Shown piece after piece: positions 28,741 through 36,484 of a stretch of 64,000 nt of DNA (position 1 is its first letter; every line of letters starts with the position of its first letter). The notes under the pieces were generated by a model that saw only the letters and a program-made list of their open reading frames with translations, ran no database searches and was not told the origin of the DNA. The stretch is from Cytobacillus citreus (GTDB taxonomy: Bacteria > Bacillota > Bacilli > Bacillales > Cytobacillaceae): the NCBI RefSeq assembly GCF_018343665.1, contig NZ_JAGYPM010000002.1, positions 310,001 to 374,000 of the forward strand, in the 5' to 3' direction. Made by a program: the position numbers and the translations under genes.

Positions 28741-29262
28741 CTCTTGTTTTCGTTTTTTCCGCGAATATCTTCAAAAGTGGAAACTAACGAAGCTTTGTTT
28801 CCACTTTTCCACGATTTTTCTAAAAAACAGGAAACTATACGGCTCTTATTTCCATTTTTTCCGCGAATATCTTTAAATTTGGAAACTAACGAAGCTTTGT
28901 TTCCACATTTCCACGATTTTATTAAAAAAAGGGAAACTAAGCGGCTCTTGTTTCCATTTTTTTCGCGAATATCTTTAAATTTGGAAACTAAAGAAGCTTT
29001 GTTTCCACTTTTCCACGATTTTATTAAAAAAAGGGAAACTAAGCGGCTCTTATTTTCATTTTTTCCGCGAATATCTTTAAATTTGGAAACTAACGAAGCT
29101 TTGTTTCCATTTTTCCACGATTTTATTAAAAAAAGGGAAACTAGGCGACTCTTGTTTCCCTTTTTTCCGCGAATATCTTCAAATTTGGAAACTAAAGAAG
29201 CTTTGTTTCCACTTTTCCACGATTTTTCTAAAAAACAGGAAACTACACGGCTCTTGTTTCCA
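28741..29262. repeat. 102-bp tandem array of GTTTCC/GGAAAC pairs
   Basis: CTCTTG-like unit starts occur at 28741, 28843, 28945, 29047, 29149 and 29251, an exact 102-bp period. Each unit holds two inverted pairs GTTTCC-N27-GGAAAC joined by 12-nt linkers (TAACGAAGCTTT and TAAGCGGCTCTT), so the basic step is 51 bp. The period is a multiple of three, so one frame stays open across it, but there is no ribosome site and the related array at 59.6 kb breaks the frame; I treat it as non-coding. 29263-29544 holds no confident feature. Confidence 0.9.
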
Positions 29263-29544
29263 CTTAGTAAAACTTTAATTTAATATAATTTGAAATATGT
29301 GGAAATTTATGCGTAATTCGTTTTATGCTTTCCCGATAGACAGGGATGATGGAGTTCTAACAAGCCTACCTATGTTCTCAAGTGTATCCAGCTTCTCATA
29401 AAGAAGGTATGGGATATAGTATAAGTTAACGAATAAAAGGACAAGGTGAGGTTTGTTATAATTTCTATTTTTGAAAGAAGTTTTTGACGAAGATGATATC
29501 CCTTTGCGAATTACGATTTTTTTTAGTAAAATAAAAATATTACA

Positions 29545-29556
29545 CCTAATATTAGG
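29545..29556. other. Palindrome beside the fabZ ribosome site
   Basis: CCTAATATTAGG is a perfect 12-bp palindrome that runs into the AGGAGGAGG ribosome site of fabZ. It could be a protein site or fold over the ribosome site. It does not match the FapR operator. Confidence 0.35.
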
Positions 29557-29570
29557 AGGAGGTACTAAAT

Positions 29571-29993
29571 ATGTTGGATATCCAGCAAATTAAAGAAATC
29601 ATTCCCCACCGTTATCCATTTTTACTTATTGATAGAATTCTTGAAGTTGAGGAAGGGCATAAAGCAATTGGCATCAAAAATGTAACCGCGAATGAGGAAT
29701 TTTTTAACGGTCATTTTCCAGATTATCCTGTCATGCCAGGGGTGCTTATCGTCGAAGCATTAGCACAAGTTGGTGCTGTTGCCATGCTAAAAAAGGAAGA
29801 GAACCGAGGCCGCCTAGCCTTTTTTACTGGAATTGATAAATGCCGATTTAAAAGGCAGGTAAAGCCTGGCGATCAGCTCCGTCTTGAAGTTGAGATGATT
29901 CGAATTAAAGGACCAATTGGTAAAGGTAAAGGCATTGCAACTGTTGATGGTGAGCTTGTGTGTGAAACGGAAATTATGTTTGCATTGCAGTAG
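29571..29993 (+). CDS. fabZ: 3-hydroxyacyl-[acyl-carrier-protein] dehydratase
   Basis: Dehydrates 3-hydroxyacyl-ACP to trans-2-enoyl-ACP in each cycle of fatty acid synthesis, cytoplasmic hot-dog fold enzyme. It has 140 residues. The catalytic His (residue 48) is in [20 protein letters not shown], with the partner Glu in the same segment, and [13 protein letters not shown] is the conserved N-terminal block. ATG after AGGAGGAGGTACTAAAT. It occupies the position of B. subtilis fabZ (ywpB). Confidence 0.97.
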   Translation: MLDIQQIKEIIPHRYPFLLIDRILEVEEGHKAIGIKNVTANEEFFNGHFPDYPVMPGVLIVEALAQVGAVAMLKKEENRGRLAFFTGIDKCRFKRQVKPGDQLRLEVEMIRIKGPIGKGKGIATVDGELVCETEIMFALQ

Positions 29994-30027
29994 GATTTCT
30001 CCTAACTTGTCAAAAAATACTTAGTGA

Positions 30028-30062
30028 AAAGCCAGCATATAAATTGCTGGCTTTATTTTTTT
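30028..30062 (+). terminator. Terminator after fabZ
   Basis: AAAGCCAGCA and TGCTGGCTTT pair around a short AT loop, then ATTTTTTT. Confidence 0.9.
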
Positions 30063-30121
30063 GCTAATAGGGTATGCTAATTTTTATTCCATACTTAAGT
30101 TAATATGAGGCTTCGAAATAG

Positions 30122-30195
30122 TATCTGCAAAAAAGATCGCATAAGTAAAACTAAGGCATTCGTTGGAAAAAATTGACGAATGCCAAGTTTTTCTA
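30122..30195. repeat. Dispersed hairpin element
   Basis: ATCTGCAAAAAAGATCGCATAAG followed by GGCATTCG (30155-30162) and CGAATGCC (30177-30184) in a stem ending AAGTTTTTCT. The first half recurs at about 28419. It has the form of a terminator but lies 130 bp past fabZ and its own terminator. Confidence 0.55.
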
Positions 30196-30281
30196 ATGCA
30201 AGTTGCAACTGAATTTGGGAAATATAACAGAAGACCAAGTAAAAAAGGTCACCATAAATTGATTGAAAGGAGCTATTTCTT

Positions 30282-30593
30282 ATGATTAAAAAGTTTATAA
30301 GCATCATTGGAGGATCTTTCCTCGCAGCGATACTTTTCGCCGGATGTGCGACAAATGACCAGGAACCGCCTCCGGAAAACCAAAATAATAACATCAATAC
30401 CCCAGGAGTGAATGATAATAATGGAAACAATGGTGTGAATGACGATTTAGACCGAAACAATGATATTCAAAATAACAATAACGACATTAATACAGATAAC
30501 GATGGGGACATGATGAAAGATCAGAACGATCCTGGTGAAGAACCAATTGAAGATAAAAGAGATCGGAATGACAAAGATAATGTAGATAGATAA
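30282..30593 (+). CDS. Asn/Asp-rich lipoprotein
   Basis: A 103-residue predicted lipoprotein: signal peptide MIKKFISIIGGSFLAAILF followed by lipobox FAGC with the modified Cys at about residue 22, then a low-complexity tail rich in Asn and Asp and ending in charged residues. There is no catalytic motif. ATG after AAAGGAGCTATTTCTT. It lies between fabZ and convergent ywpF. The function is unknown; the tail suggests a flexible surface or spore-associated protein (inference). Confidence 0.75.
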   Translation: MIKKFISIIGGSFLAAILFAGCATNDQEPPPENQNNNINTPGVNDNNGNNGVNDDLDRNNDIQNNNNDINTDNDGDMMKDQNDPGEEPIEDKRDRNDKDNVDR

Positions 30594-30630
30594 TTTATTC
30601 AGATTGGCTTGAAATAACAGTTACAAACCA

Positions 30631-30661
30631 TAAAACTCCCAACAGGATGTGGGAGTTTTAT
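30631..30661. terminator. Bidirectional terminator between lipoprotein gene and ywpF
   Basis: TAAAACTCCCA and TGGGAGTTTTA form an 11-bp stem flanked by A and T on the two sides; it serves both converging genes and touches the ywpF stop. Confidence 0.85.
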
Positions 30662-31092
30662 TCGTTTTTTATGGCTGTCATCTGAGGCTTGCTTCGAACA
30701 AGAGTTTTAAATTCTTTTAAGAGCTCCTCACCTGAAAGTCCTTTGCTAATCAGCTTCTTTAAAACAATTTCTGCATAATCATAATTCGTTTTCATAAGTT
30801 TTCCTTCAAAAAGAATACTGATATGCTCTGTTAGCTGTTTTATTGTAACAATCTTTGTTAGAAATGCAGCTGGGCTGTTTTCCTTTTTTGTAATAACAAC
30901 TTGAACAGTAACATCATCACCTTTTTTGCTAAGTTGTTGGAAGTAGTCAAGATAGGAATTATTAATGTAAGCCTCAAGCAGCCATTTGCTAATATCGTCC
31001 TCTTGATTGATAATCAACCCGTCTTCAAGTTTGATATCCACCAATGAATCTTCTTCAACAATCTGTAACGAGATCAATTTAAAAGTCTTCAT
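30658..31092 (-). CDS. ywpF: YwpF-like family protein
   Basis: A 144-residue cytoplasmic protein matching YwpF, found in the same place between fabZ and ssbB in B. subtilis. No signal or membrane segment is seen; the sequence is mixed alpha/beta with a Lys-rich C-terminus. I use the ATG at 31092 (MKTFKLISLQIVEED), which follows GAAAGGAGAATAGG; an upstream start at 31152 adds 20 residues without a ribosome site. The function is unknown. Confidence 0.85.
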   Translation of the reverse strand: MKTFKLISLQIVEEDSLVDIKLEDGLIINQEDDISKWLLEAYINNSYLDYFQQLSKKGDDVTVQVVITKKENSPAAFLTKIVTIKQLTEHISILFEGKLMKTNYDYAEIVLKKLISKGLSGEELLKEFKTLVRSKPQMTAIKNE

Positions 31093-31311
31093 CCTATTCT
31101 CCTTTCGAAATTTATCGTTATTGTAAGATCCAAAACGCTTCTGATTACCCAAATTATAACATAGACACTTAAACGAATCGAAATTTCGTCTTAGAAGTTG
31201 TTAAAAAGGAACAATAATGAACATTTATACATGTCGAAAATTATTTATTGCGTTGTCAAAAAATGAATTATCTACTCATTTTTCGTCAACAACAATACCT
31301 TTTACCTATAA

Positions 31312-31355
31312 AAATTCCTGTTTTTATAAACATTATCAGGTGAAAATTATATTTT
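31312..31355 (+). promoter_or_regulatory. Candidate ComK box pair upstream of ssbB
   Basis: AAATTCCTGTTTT (31312-31324, one mismatch to AAAAN5TTTT), an 18-bp gap, and AAAATTATATTTT (31343-31355, exact). 18 bp is one of the established spacings between the two AT-boxes of a ComK site. Confidence 0.6.
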
Positions 31356-31421
31356 GCACTTTTTACGGGTACATCATGTAGAAGCTATGATAATGGCATC
31401 AAGTAGAAAGGAGAAATACTT

Positions 31422-31781
31422 ATGATTAATCAAGTAACATTAGTTGGTAGACTGACAAAAGACCCTGAGCTAAAAAGAACAGCTGAAGGTACTCCCGTAA
31501 CCAATGTAACCCTAGCTGTGAATCGCCACTTCCGCAATCAGCATGGGGAAATTGGGGCAGACTTTGTCCAATGCACACTTTGGAAAAAAACCGCGGAAAA
31601 TACTTCTCGCTATTGCCGAAAGGGCTCATTAATCGGCATCACCGGTCGAATTCAAACGAGACATTATGATAATCCAGAAGGCACTAGAGTCTATGTGACC
31701 GAGGTATTGGCAGATTCAGTAAGATTTCTTGATCAAAAAAAGCAAGAGGAAACATGGATTGCAGCAGGGAGGGAGGCATGA
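31422..31781 (+). CDS. ssbB: Single-stranded DNA-binding protein SsbB
   Basis: An OB-fold protein of 119 residues that coats single-stranded DNA. It lacks the acidic protein-interaction tail of the replication SSB, as does B. subtilis SsbB, which protects incoming DNA during transformation. Motifs include MINQVTLVGRLTKDPELKRT and the central GADFVQCTLWKKTAEN. ATG after AAAGGAGAAATACTT. The putative ComK boxes upstream and the position after ywpF support ssbB rather than ssbA. Almost the whole gene is duplicated at 34640. Confidence 0.93.
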   Translation: MINQVTLVGRLTKDPELKRTAEGTPVTNVTLAVNRHFRNQHGEIGADFVQCTLWKKTAENTSRYCRKGSLIGITGRIQTRHYDNPEGTRVYVTEVLADSVRFLDQKKQEETWIAAGREA

Positions 31782-31785
31782 CTAA

Positions 31786-31986
31786 TTGAATGTCGCACGT
31801 GAGAAGGAATTAGAAAATTTAGTTGAGGCCTTAATAAGAATGCTCGGAAAATCGAATGAAAGGGTGAATGACTTAAATAAGCGGGTTAATCAATTAGAGG
31901 TCATTCTTCGTGAATCGATATTGCAGGGCTGCAACCCAATCCAAGCAGGAGAGAATGCTACACATTCTCCTAATTATACTTCATGA
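31786..31986 (+). CDS. Small coiled-coil protein downstream of ssbB
   Basis: A 66-residue charged protein with a predicted helical coiled coil (KELENLVEALIRMLGKSNER, NKRVNQLEVILRESI). It starts at TTG 31786, 4 bp after the ssbB stop, with GGGAGGGAGG upstream; the ATG at 31790 is in another frame. Its presence in both copies of the duplication, with few amino acid changes, supports it being a gene. A role beside SsbB in competence is only suggested by location. Confidence 0.65.
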   Translation: MNVAREKELENLVEALIRMLGKSNERVNDLNKRVNQLEVILRESILQGCNPIQAGENATHSPNYTS

Positions 31987-32062
31987 AAATATCCTCGGGT
32001 TTTCCATCCCCCTTTCCTACAATACAGAAAATCAATCGACTCCCCAAACATCCTCATTCTCA

Positions 32063-32088
32063 CCGGCGCTTATTGCGCCGGATTTTTA
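32063..32088 (+). terminator. Terminator of the ssbB unit
   Basis: CCGGCGC and GCGCCGG pair around TTATT, followed by ATTTTTA. The right-hand copy (about 35269-35294) has one change in the stem. Confidence 0.85.
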
Positions 32089-32122
32089 TTTATGGAGGGC
32101 TTTTGATTTCCGCAGCGATGAA

Positions 32123-32177
32123 AAGGCAATAAAAAAAATCAGTTCTCAAGTCTTAAAGAAAAAAGACACTTAGAGGG
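32123..32177. repeat. Segment resembling the ywqA terminator region
   Basis: AAAGGCAATAAAAAAAATCAG, then CAAGTCTTAAAGAAAA and AGACACTTAGAGG align with 39501-39556 next to ywqA. See the findings for the junction interpretation. Confidence 0.55.
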
Positions 32178-32213
32178 GTAGCGTCAGGAAAATGCGGTTA
32201 TCTTAACCGGTCA

Positions 32214-32259
32214 TAATGGATGACTTTACGGTATTCAATGTAAAGTTATCCATTTTTTT
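32214..32259 (+). terminator. Terminator-like hairpin
   Basis: ATGGATGACTTTAC and GTAAAGTTATCCAT form a 14-bp stem (one G-T wobble) followed by seven T. No gene ends just upstream, so its transcript is unclear. 32260-32589 is AT-rich and empty. Confidence 0.7.
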
Positions 32260-32589
32260 GTTTCTTTATAGACTATTTAACCACACTAATTTTTATAGAA
32301 TTTATAGTAAATAAAGAAAGGAGGAAGATTATCCTAGATTAAGAGACTGAAAGCTATCTATCAGACTATTACACTCTTATTGATATATTGTAAGTTTAAA
32401 ATAAAGTCATACCGTTTATAAAAAAGTTGCACCGTTTTACCCATTTGGATTTTGTGTAAACAAAGTGGAGGCTATTCTTGGTTTATATTGTAGGAACATT
32501 TAAAAAATCTTTTTAAGTTTAGAAGACAGATTCAATTTAGAATGTATGACATAAATAATAAATAATTAAAGAAAATTTATCTGTATTGA

Positions 32590-32620
32590 TTGACCTTACC
32601 CTTACAGGAAGCTTTATATT
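32590..32620 (+). promoter_or_regulatory. MerR-type promoter with 19-bp spacer
   Basis: TTGACC (32590-32595), 19-bp spacer, TATATT (32615-32620), 30 bp before the MerR gene. An elongated 19-bp spacer is the hallmark of promoters that MerR regulators activate by twisting the DNA. Confidence 0.6.
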
Positions 32621-32650
32621 TAAAGTACTACATAACAGGAGGTAATTGTT

Positions 32651-33448
32651 ATGCTTTCAATTGGTGAGTTCTCTAAAATATCACATCTCACTCTGAAAAC
32701 GCTTCGCTACTATGATGAAATTGGTCTTCTAAAGCCCGCTTGGACAGACGCTAAAAGCGGATATCGTTACTATAATATTTCACAATTGGAAACAGCATTA
32801 TTGATTACACGCTTAAAAACCTATTTATTTTCTCTTGAAGAAATTAAGGTTATTTTAACTAATTGGCAGGGTGCCGATCTTTTTCAGGCTAAAATGAAGG
32901 CCAAACAAGAAAATCTAACACAACAGATAACTATTTATTCATCTCTATTAAAGAAATTGGAGCTTGATATTCAACTATTAGAAGAAGAGAAAAACATCAT
33001 GGGTTATTTAGACCAGATTGACATCAAACTTTGCGATCACTTAACATTAAATATTTTATCTCAGAGAAAACAAATTAATATTTCTGACTTCCTAATACAA
33101 TTTAATGAATTGTTTAGTAAAGTAGTTTTTGAAAAATTAACACCTGTAGCTAAACCGCTTGCTATTTTCCATAGTGCAGAATATGTACCAGAAAATTATG
33201 ACGTAGAAATTGCGATCCCCATTGTAGAAGCCACAAATGAAACAAAAGTGTTTAACCCTGGTCTTTGTGCAATGGCAACGCTAATTGGTTCTTATGATGA
33301 TTTACCTTCTATTCATACAAAGTTACATGCATGGATTGAAGAAAGTCATTATAAACTGAATGGTGCTCCTTTTGAAGTTTATCAAACGGACCCTCATACA
33401 ACACAGGAGGAAAATAATATCATAGAAATATATTTCCCAATAAAATAA
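32651..33448 (+). CDS. MerR family transcriptional regulator with effector-binding domain
   Basis: A 265-residue regulator: N-terminal winged helix of the MerR type (MLSIGEFSKISHLTLKTLRY, then YYDEIGLLKPAW), a coiled-coil dimer helix (about 75-115), and a C-terminal GyrI/BmrR-like effector-binding domain. This architecture is typical of regulators of multidrug exporters or redox-active compounds, not of metal sensors, and no metal-binding Cys pair is visible. ATG after AACAGGAGGTAATTGTT. Its likely target is its own promoter and the membrane methyltransferase-like gene 22 bp downstream. Confidence 0.88.
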   Translation: MLSIGEFSKISHLTLKTLRYYDEIGLLKPAWTDAKSGYRYYNISQLETALLITRLKTYLFSLEEIKVILTNWQGADLFQAKMKAKQENLTQQITIYSSLLKKLELDIQLLEEEKNIMGYLDQIDIKLCDHLTLNILSQRKQINISDFLIQFNELFSKVVFEKLTPVAKPLAIFHSAEYVPENYDVEIAIPIVEATNETKVFNPGLCAMATLIGSYDDLPSIHTKLHAWIEESHYKLNGAPFEVYQTDPHTTQEENNIIEIYFPIK

Positions 33449-33470
33449 ATACACGAAGGAGCGTTTCCCC

Positions 33471-34115
33471 ATGTATGGTATACACAAGCCAACTATAAAA
33501 CAAAAAATCTTGATTTTGTTTGCCGAGATTATATATTTAATCATTGCATATTATTTACTTTTCATTGCTTATGAAAAATCAGCCATGTCAATCGGGCTTT
33601 TTATCGCTTTAATTATTACTGCATTAAGATTAACAGCTATGATGTTTATCTGGCTACCTAGAGGCATTAGTTGGCAAGAAGCCATCATGAACAGTGTAGC
33701 TTTTGGAATTTATTATTTAGGCTTTCCTATTTTAATGGTAATCAGTAATCAGGAGCCAAACTTGACTTTACTTATTATAGGTTGGGTATTGTTTTTTGTA
33801 GGCAGTATGTTAAATACTGTTTCAGAATTGCTTAGAAAACCTTTTAAAGACAATCCTGCAAATAAAGGAAAGTTGTATACAGGCGGGTTATTTAAATATG
33901 CGATTCATATTAATTATCTTGGCGATTGCCTTTGGGTACTAGGTTTAGCACTCATATCTAATAATGTTTATAGTTTACTTATTCCTCTAGGTATATTCTT
34001 AGTATTTGTTTTTAGCTATATTCCAAAATCCGATGATTATTTACAAAACAAATATGGAGAGCAATTTACAGCATACAAAAAGAAAACAAAAAAATTAATT
34101 CCGTTTATCTGGTGA
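33471..34115 (+). CDS. ICMT/DUF1295-like membrane protein
   Basis: A 214-residue integral membrane protein with about six membrane segments. The C-terminal pattern GGLFKYAIHINYLGDCLWV followed by EQFTAYKKKTKKLIPFIW fits the isoprenylcysteine carboxyl methyltransferase / steroid reductase-like (DUF1295) fold, in which that region binds the cofactor. The substrate is unknown. ATG after AAGGAGCGTTTCCCC. It forms a two-gene unit with the MerR regulator and ends at a strong terminator. Confidence 0.75.
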   Translation: MYGIHKPTIKQKILILFAEIIYLIIAYYLLFIAYEKSAMSIGLFIALIITALRLTAMMFIWLPRGISWQEAIMNSVAFGIYYLGFPILMVISNQEPNLTLLIIGWVLFFVGSMLNTVSELLRKPFKDNPANKGKLYTGGLFKYAIHINYLGDCLWVLGLALISNNVYSLLIPLGIFLVFVFSYIPKSDDYLQNKYGEQFTAYKKKTKKLIPFIW

Positions 34116-34148
34116 ATCATCACAATAGACAATCCAAGCTTTCTCAAA

Positions 34149-34181
34149 ATATAAGATCCTTTTGGATCTTATATTTTTTTA
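34149..34181 (+). terminator. Terminator of the merR unit
   Basis: ATATAAGATCC and GGATCTTATAT pair around TTTT, followed by TTTTTT. Confidence 0.95.
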
Positions 34182-34244
34182 GGCGACTTCTTATTTATTT
34201 AATACTGTATTTTTATATTCGCTGCTTTAAAAGAGGGGATATGG

Positions 34245-34382
34245 TATAATAGTTTTCTATTTTAGCAGTAATTAAGTTTCGCTCTTGGGAGAGAAACATA
34301 CTTTTTATAATGCGCTTTTTAGAAGTGATTAAATTAATTCTGTTTAAACAGGTTAATACATTTCTAAAAGGCGCTTTTATTT
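34245..34382 (+). ncRNA. Candidate small RNA
   Basis: An extended -10 box (TGG then TATAAT, 34245-34250) is followed by a compact hairpin GTTTC-gCTC-TTGG-GAG-a-GAAAC (34276-34297) and a long terminator-like stem, GCGCTTTTTAGAA (34312-34324) with TTCTAAAAGGCGC (34362-34374), containing the inner palindrome CTGTTTAAACAG and ending TTTTATTT. No ribosome site or open frame is present. No known RNA family was recognised. Confidence 0.4.
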
Positions 34383-34386
34383 CACG

Positions 34387-34515
34387 TTAAGAAAGTATAA
34401 ATTGCCAGCGCAGAAGATGATCCGACGTAGTTGCCAATTTTAGGAATTAAGTATAAGTGCAACTACGCCTCTGTCTTCGCCTTTCCAAGGCTCGCCAATC
34501 GGCGAGTTTTCTTTA
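34387..34515. repeat. Inverted, shortened copy of the 24.2-kb repeat
   Basis: Matches 24222-24470 on the other strand, from TTAAGAAAGTATAAATTGCC to CTCGCCAATCGGCGAGTTTTC, with about 120 bp of the centre missing. It ends about 120 bp before the truncated ssbB copy. Confidence 0.8.
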
Positions 34516-34639
34516 TGTTTTTTTAGAAAACTTTAAATGGGAGTTGAGATATTCTATTTCTACTTACATATGAGAGAATGATAATGTGAAAATAAAACAC
34601 AATTATTACACTATCAAAAATGAATAGAGATTTAACAAA

Positions 34640-34987
34640 GTAACATTAGTTGGAAGACTGACAAAAGACCCTGAGCTAAAAAGAACAGCTGAAGGTACTC
34701 CCGTAACCAATGTAACCCTAGCTGTGAATCGCCACTTCCGCAATCAGCATGGGGAAATTGGGGCAGACTTTGTCCAATGCACACTTTGGAAAAAAACCGC
34801 GGAAAATACTTCTCGCTATTGCCGAAAGGGCTCATTAATCGGCATCACCGGTCGAATTCAAACGAGACATTATGATAATCCAGAAGGCACTAGAGTCTAT
34901 GTGACCGAGGTATTGGCAGATTCAGTAAGATTTCTTGATCAAAAAAAGCAAGAGGAAACATGGATTGCAGCAGGGAGGGAGGCATGA
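34640..34987 (+). pseudogene. ssbB: ssbB copy lacking its start
   Basis: The reading frame resumes at VTLVGRLTKDPELKRT and is otherwise intact to the stop, nearly identical to ssbB at 31422. The first three codons, ribosome site and promoter are missing and an in-frame TAG lies just upstream. The first possible internal start is GTG 34724, without a ribosome site, which would delete the first OB-fold strands. It is therefore most likely unexpressed. The good conservation of the frame suggests a recent event. Confidence 0.88.
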
Positions 34988-34991
34988 CTAA

Positions 34992-35192
34992 TTGAATGTC
35001 GGACGTGAGAAGGAATTAGAAAATTTAGTTGAGGCCTTAATAAGAATGCTCGGAAAATCGAATGAAAGGGTGAATGACTTAAATAAACGGGTTAATCAAT
35101 TGGAAGTCATCCTTCGTGAATCGATATTGCAGGGCTGCAACCCAATCCAAGCAGGAGAGGAAGCTAAAACTTCCCCTAACTATACTTCATGA
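34992..35192 (+). CDS. Second copy of the small coiled-coil protein
   Basis: A 66-residue product differing at only a few positions from the protein at 31786 (for example MNVGREK against MNVAREK and a changed tail GEEAKTSPNYTS). It keeps the TTG start with GGGAGGGAGG. Whether it is transcribed without the ssbB promoter is unknown. Confidence 0.5.
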   Translation: MNVGREKELENLVEALIRMLGKSNERVNDLNKRVNQLEVILRESILQGCNPIQAGEEAKTSPNYTS

Positions 35193-35383
35193 AAATATCC
35201 TCAGGTTTTTCCATCCCTTTTCCTACCATACAGAAAAACAATCGACTCTCCAAACATCCTCATTCTCACCGGCGCTTATTGTGCCGGATTTTTATTTATG
35301 AAGGGCTATTGCTTCTTATCCTTTTGACATATGAGTAAGTGTTGCAGGAGTACCTTACCCCTTGTATTTATGATCAATACTTT

Positions 35384-36481
35384 CTAAATAATACTTAACA
35401 CTAGAGATAGATAACCTGTAAATACGAATAGAACACTCATAAAGAGGGATGTTACCGGTGGTGCCTTCTTTATAAATGATAATACTGTTAACATTAAAAA
35501 CAGCACAGCTAATATCATAAGGATCCCACTTGTTACATTTATATTAAAACTCACAATCATTTCTGGATAAAATGAACCTTGGTATAGTGTTGTAAATAAT
35601 TTTGAAGCCCCTACACTTTTAATCGTTTGTACAATTTCGTGAGGTGGCGATTGTTGTCCTAATGCTGCTGTAACAGAAAAAACAAGCAGGATTACTATGC
35701 TTTCCATTCTTGTCCAAGGTTTTGGGTTAAATGATTTATTAGTTCTTAGTTTCCTTCTAACTAGTATGCCATTGATTATTGCATAAGCTAGCAACGGAAT
35801 AATTAACAAATGCTTGATTAGAAGAGCCTGTCCATAAGATAGCACCCAACTTCTTACATAATCGTTGATATCAACAACAAATGTCATTAGAATAATCCCC
35901 GTAATAACTATCACTGTAAAACAAGTAATGGCAACTGGTGTAAACCATCTTAAAAAGTTCTGCCAATTAGAATAATCCTTTGAAAACCAACTTACAACCA
36001 GTAAAATCCCTGCCCAAACAGTAACGGCAGTAAAATGGGAAGTATGGGTTATGAAACCTTTCCACAGATCAAGAGAACTGGCGTGACTTGCCCATCCAAG
36101 ACCTAAAATTAATAATAAAGTGAAGAGAAAGCCAATAAATGAATATATTCGCTTATTCTGATAATCAAACCAAACAATAAAAATAAATAAAACATTGGCG
36201 AGAATATAGGAGAAGATCCAGGCTTGCCCAACTTCAAACGTAAATATCACAGATTCTATAGTTTGATATAATCCTATATCCTCATAAAGAAATAATATTA
36301 GTTGTAATAGTGGAAAAAATGATAAAAATGCTATTCCACCTGCTGCGGTCATTAATGTTCCTCTACGAACATGAATATTAGGACGATTAGAACTTGGTAC
36401 CATATAAAGGAGAAAGCTCCCCATTAAAAGTGAAAAGCAAAGATATAATAAAACCTCGCTTACAATTACTGCATATAACAT
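35384..36481 (-). CDS. Copper resistance D family membrane protein
   Basis: A 365-residue protein with about nine membrane segments, matching the CopD/PcoD family (YcnJ-like C-terminal part) that acts with CopC in copper uptake or tolerance. The motif TSHFTAVTVWAGILLVVSW carries a conserved family His in a membrane helix, and other His residues occur (GWASHASSL). It begins 3 bp after copC ends on the same strand, so the two are one operon. Confidence 0.83.
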   Translation of the reverse strand: MLYAVIVSEVLLYLCFSLLMGSFLLYMVPSSNRPNIHVRRGTLMTAAGGIAFLSFFPLLQLILFLYEDIGLYQTIESVIFTFEVGQAWIFSYILANVLFIFIVWFDYQNKRIYSFIGFLFTLLLILGLGWASHASSLDLWKGFITHTSHFTAVTVWAGILLVVSWFSKDYSNWQNFLRWFTPVAITCFTVIVITGIILMTFVVDINDYVRSWVLSYGQALLIKHLLIIPLLAYAIINGILVRRKLRTNKSFNPKPWTRMESIVILLVFSVTAALGQQSPPHEIVQTIKSVGASKLFTTLYQGSFYPEMIVSFNINVTSGILMILAVLFLMLTVLSFIKKAPPVTSLFMSVLFVFTGYLSLVLSII

Positions 36482-36484
36482 TAA

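Larger units (their letters stand above)
31432..32101 (+). repeat. 670-bp direct duplication, left copy
   Basis: From codon 4 of ssbB through the small downstream gene and its terminator, matched in the same orientation by 34638-35307. The ssbB part is almost identical; the last 150 bp have diverged more. Confidence 0.93.
34638..35307 (+). repeat. 670-bp direct duplication, right copy
   Basis: Same orientation as 31432-32101. It starts at the fourth ssbB codon, so the ssbB promoter, ComK boxes and start codon are absent. Confidence 0.93.

Noticed and set aside
28582-29283. Open frame of 233 codons encoding LLFPFFPRISLNLETNEALF-type repeats
   Set aside because: It exists because the repeat period (102 bp) is a multiple of three; the first codons belong to a decayed gene, there is no ribosome site, and the related array at 59.6 kb has frame-breaking length changes.
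29323-29530. Reverse open stretch ending YLLYEKLDTLENIGRLVRTP then stop
   Set aside because: Protein-like but without any start codon over 70 codons and antisense to the fabZ leader; could be chance.
29545-29556. FapR operator at fabZ
   Set aside because: The palindrome CCTAATATTAGG does not match the TTAGTACC-type FapR site.
31910-32173. Frame overlapping the small gene after ssbB
   Set aside because: Overlaps a better supported gene in another frame and runs through the terminator hairpin.
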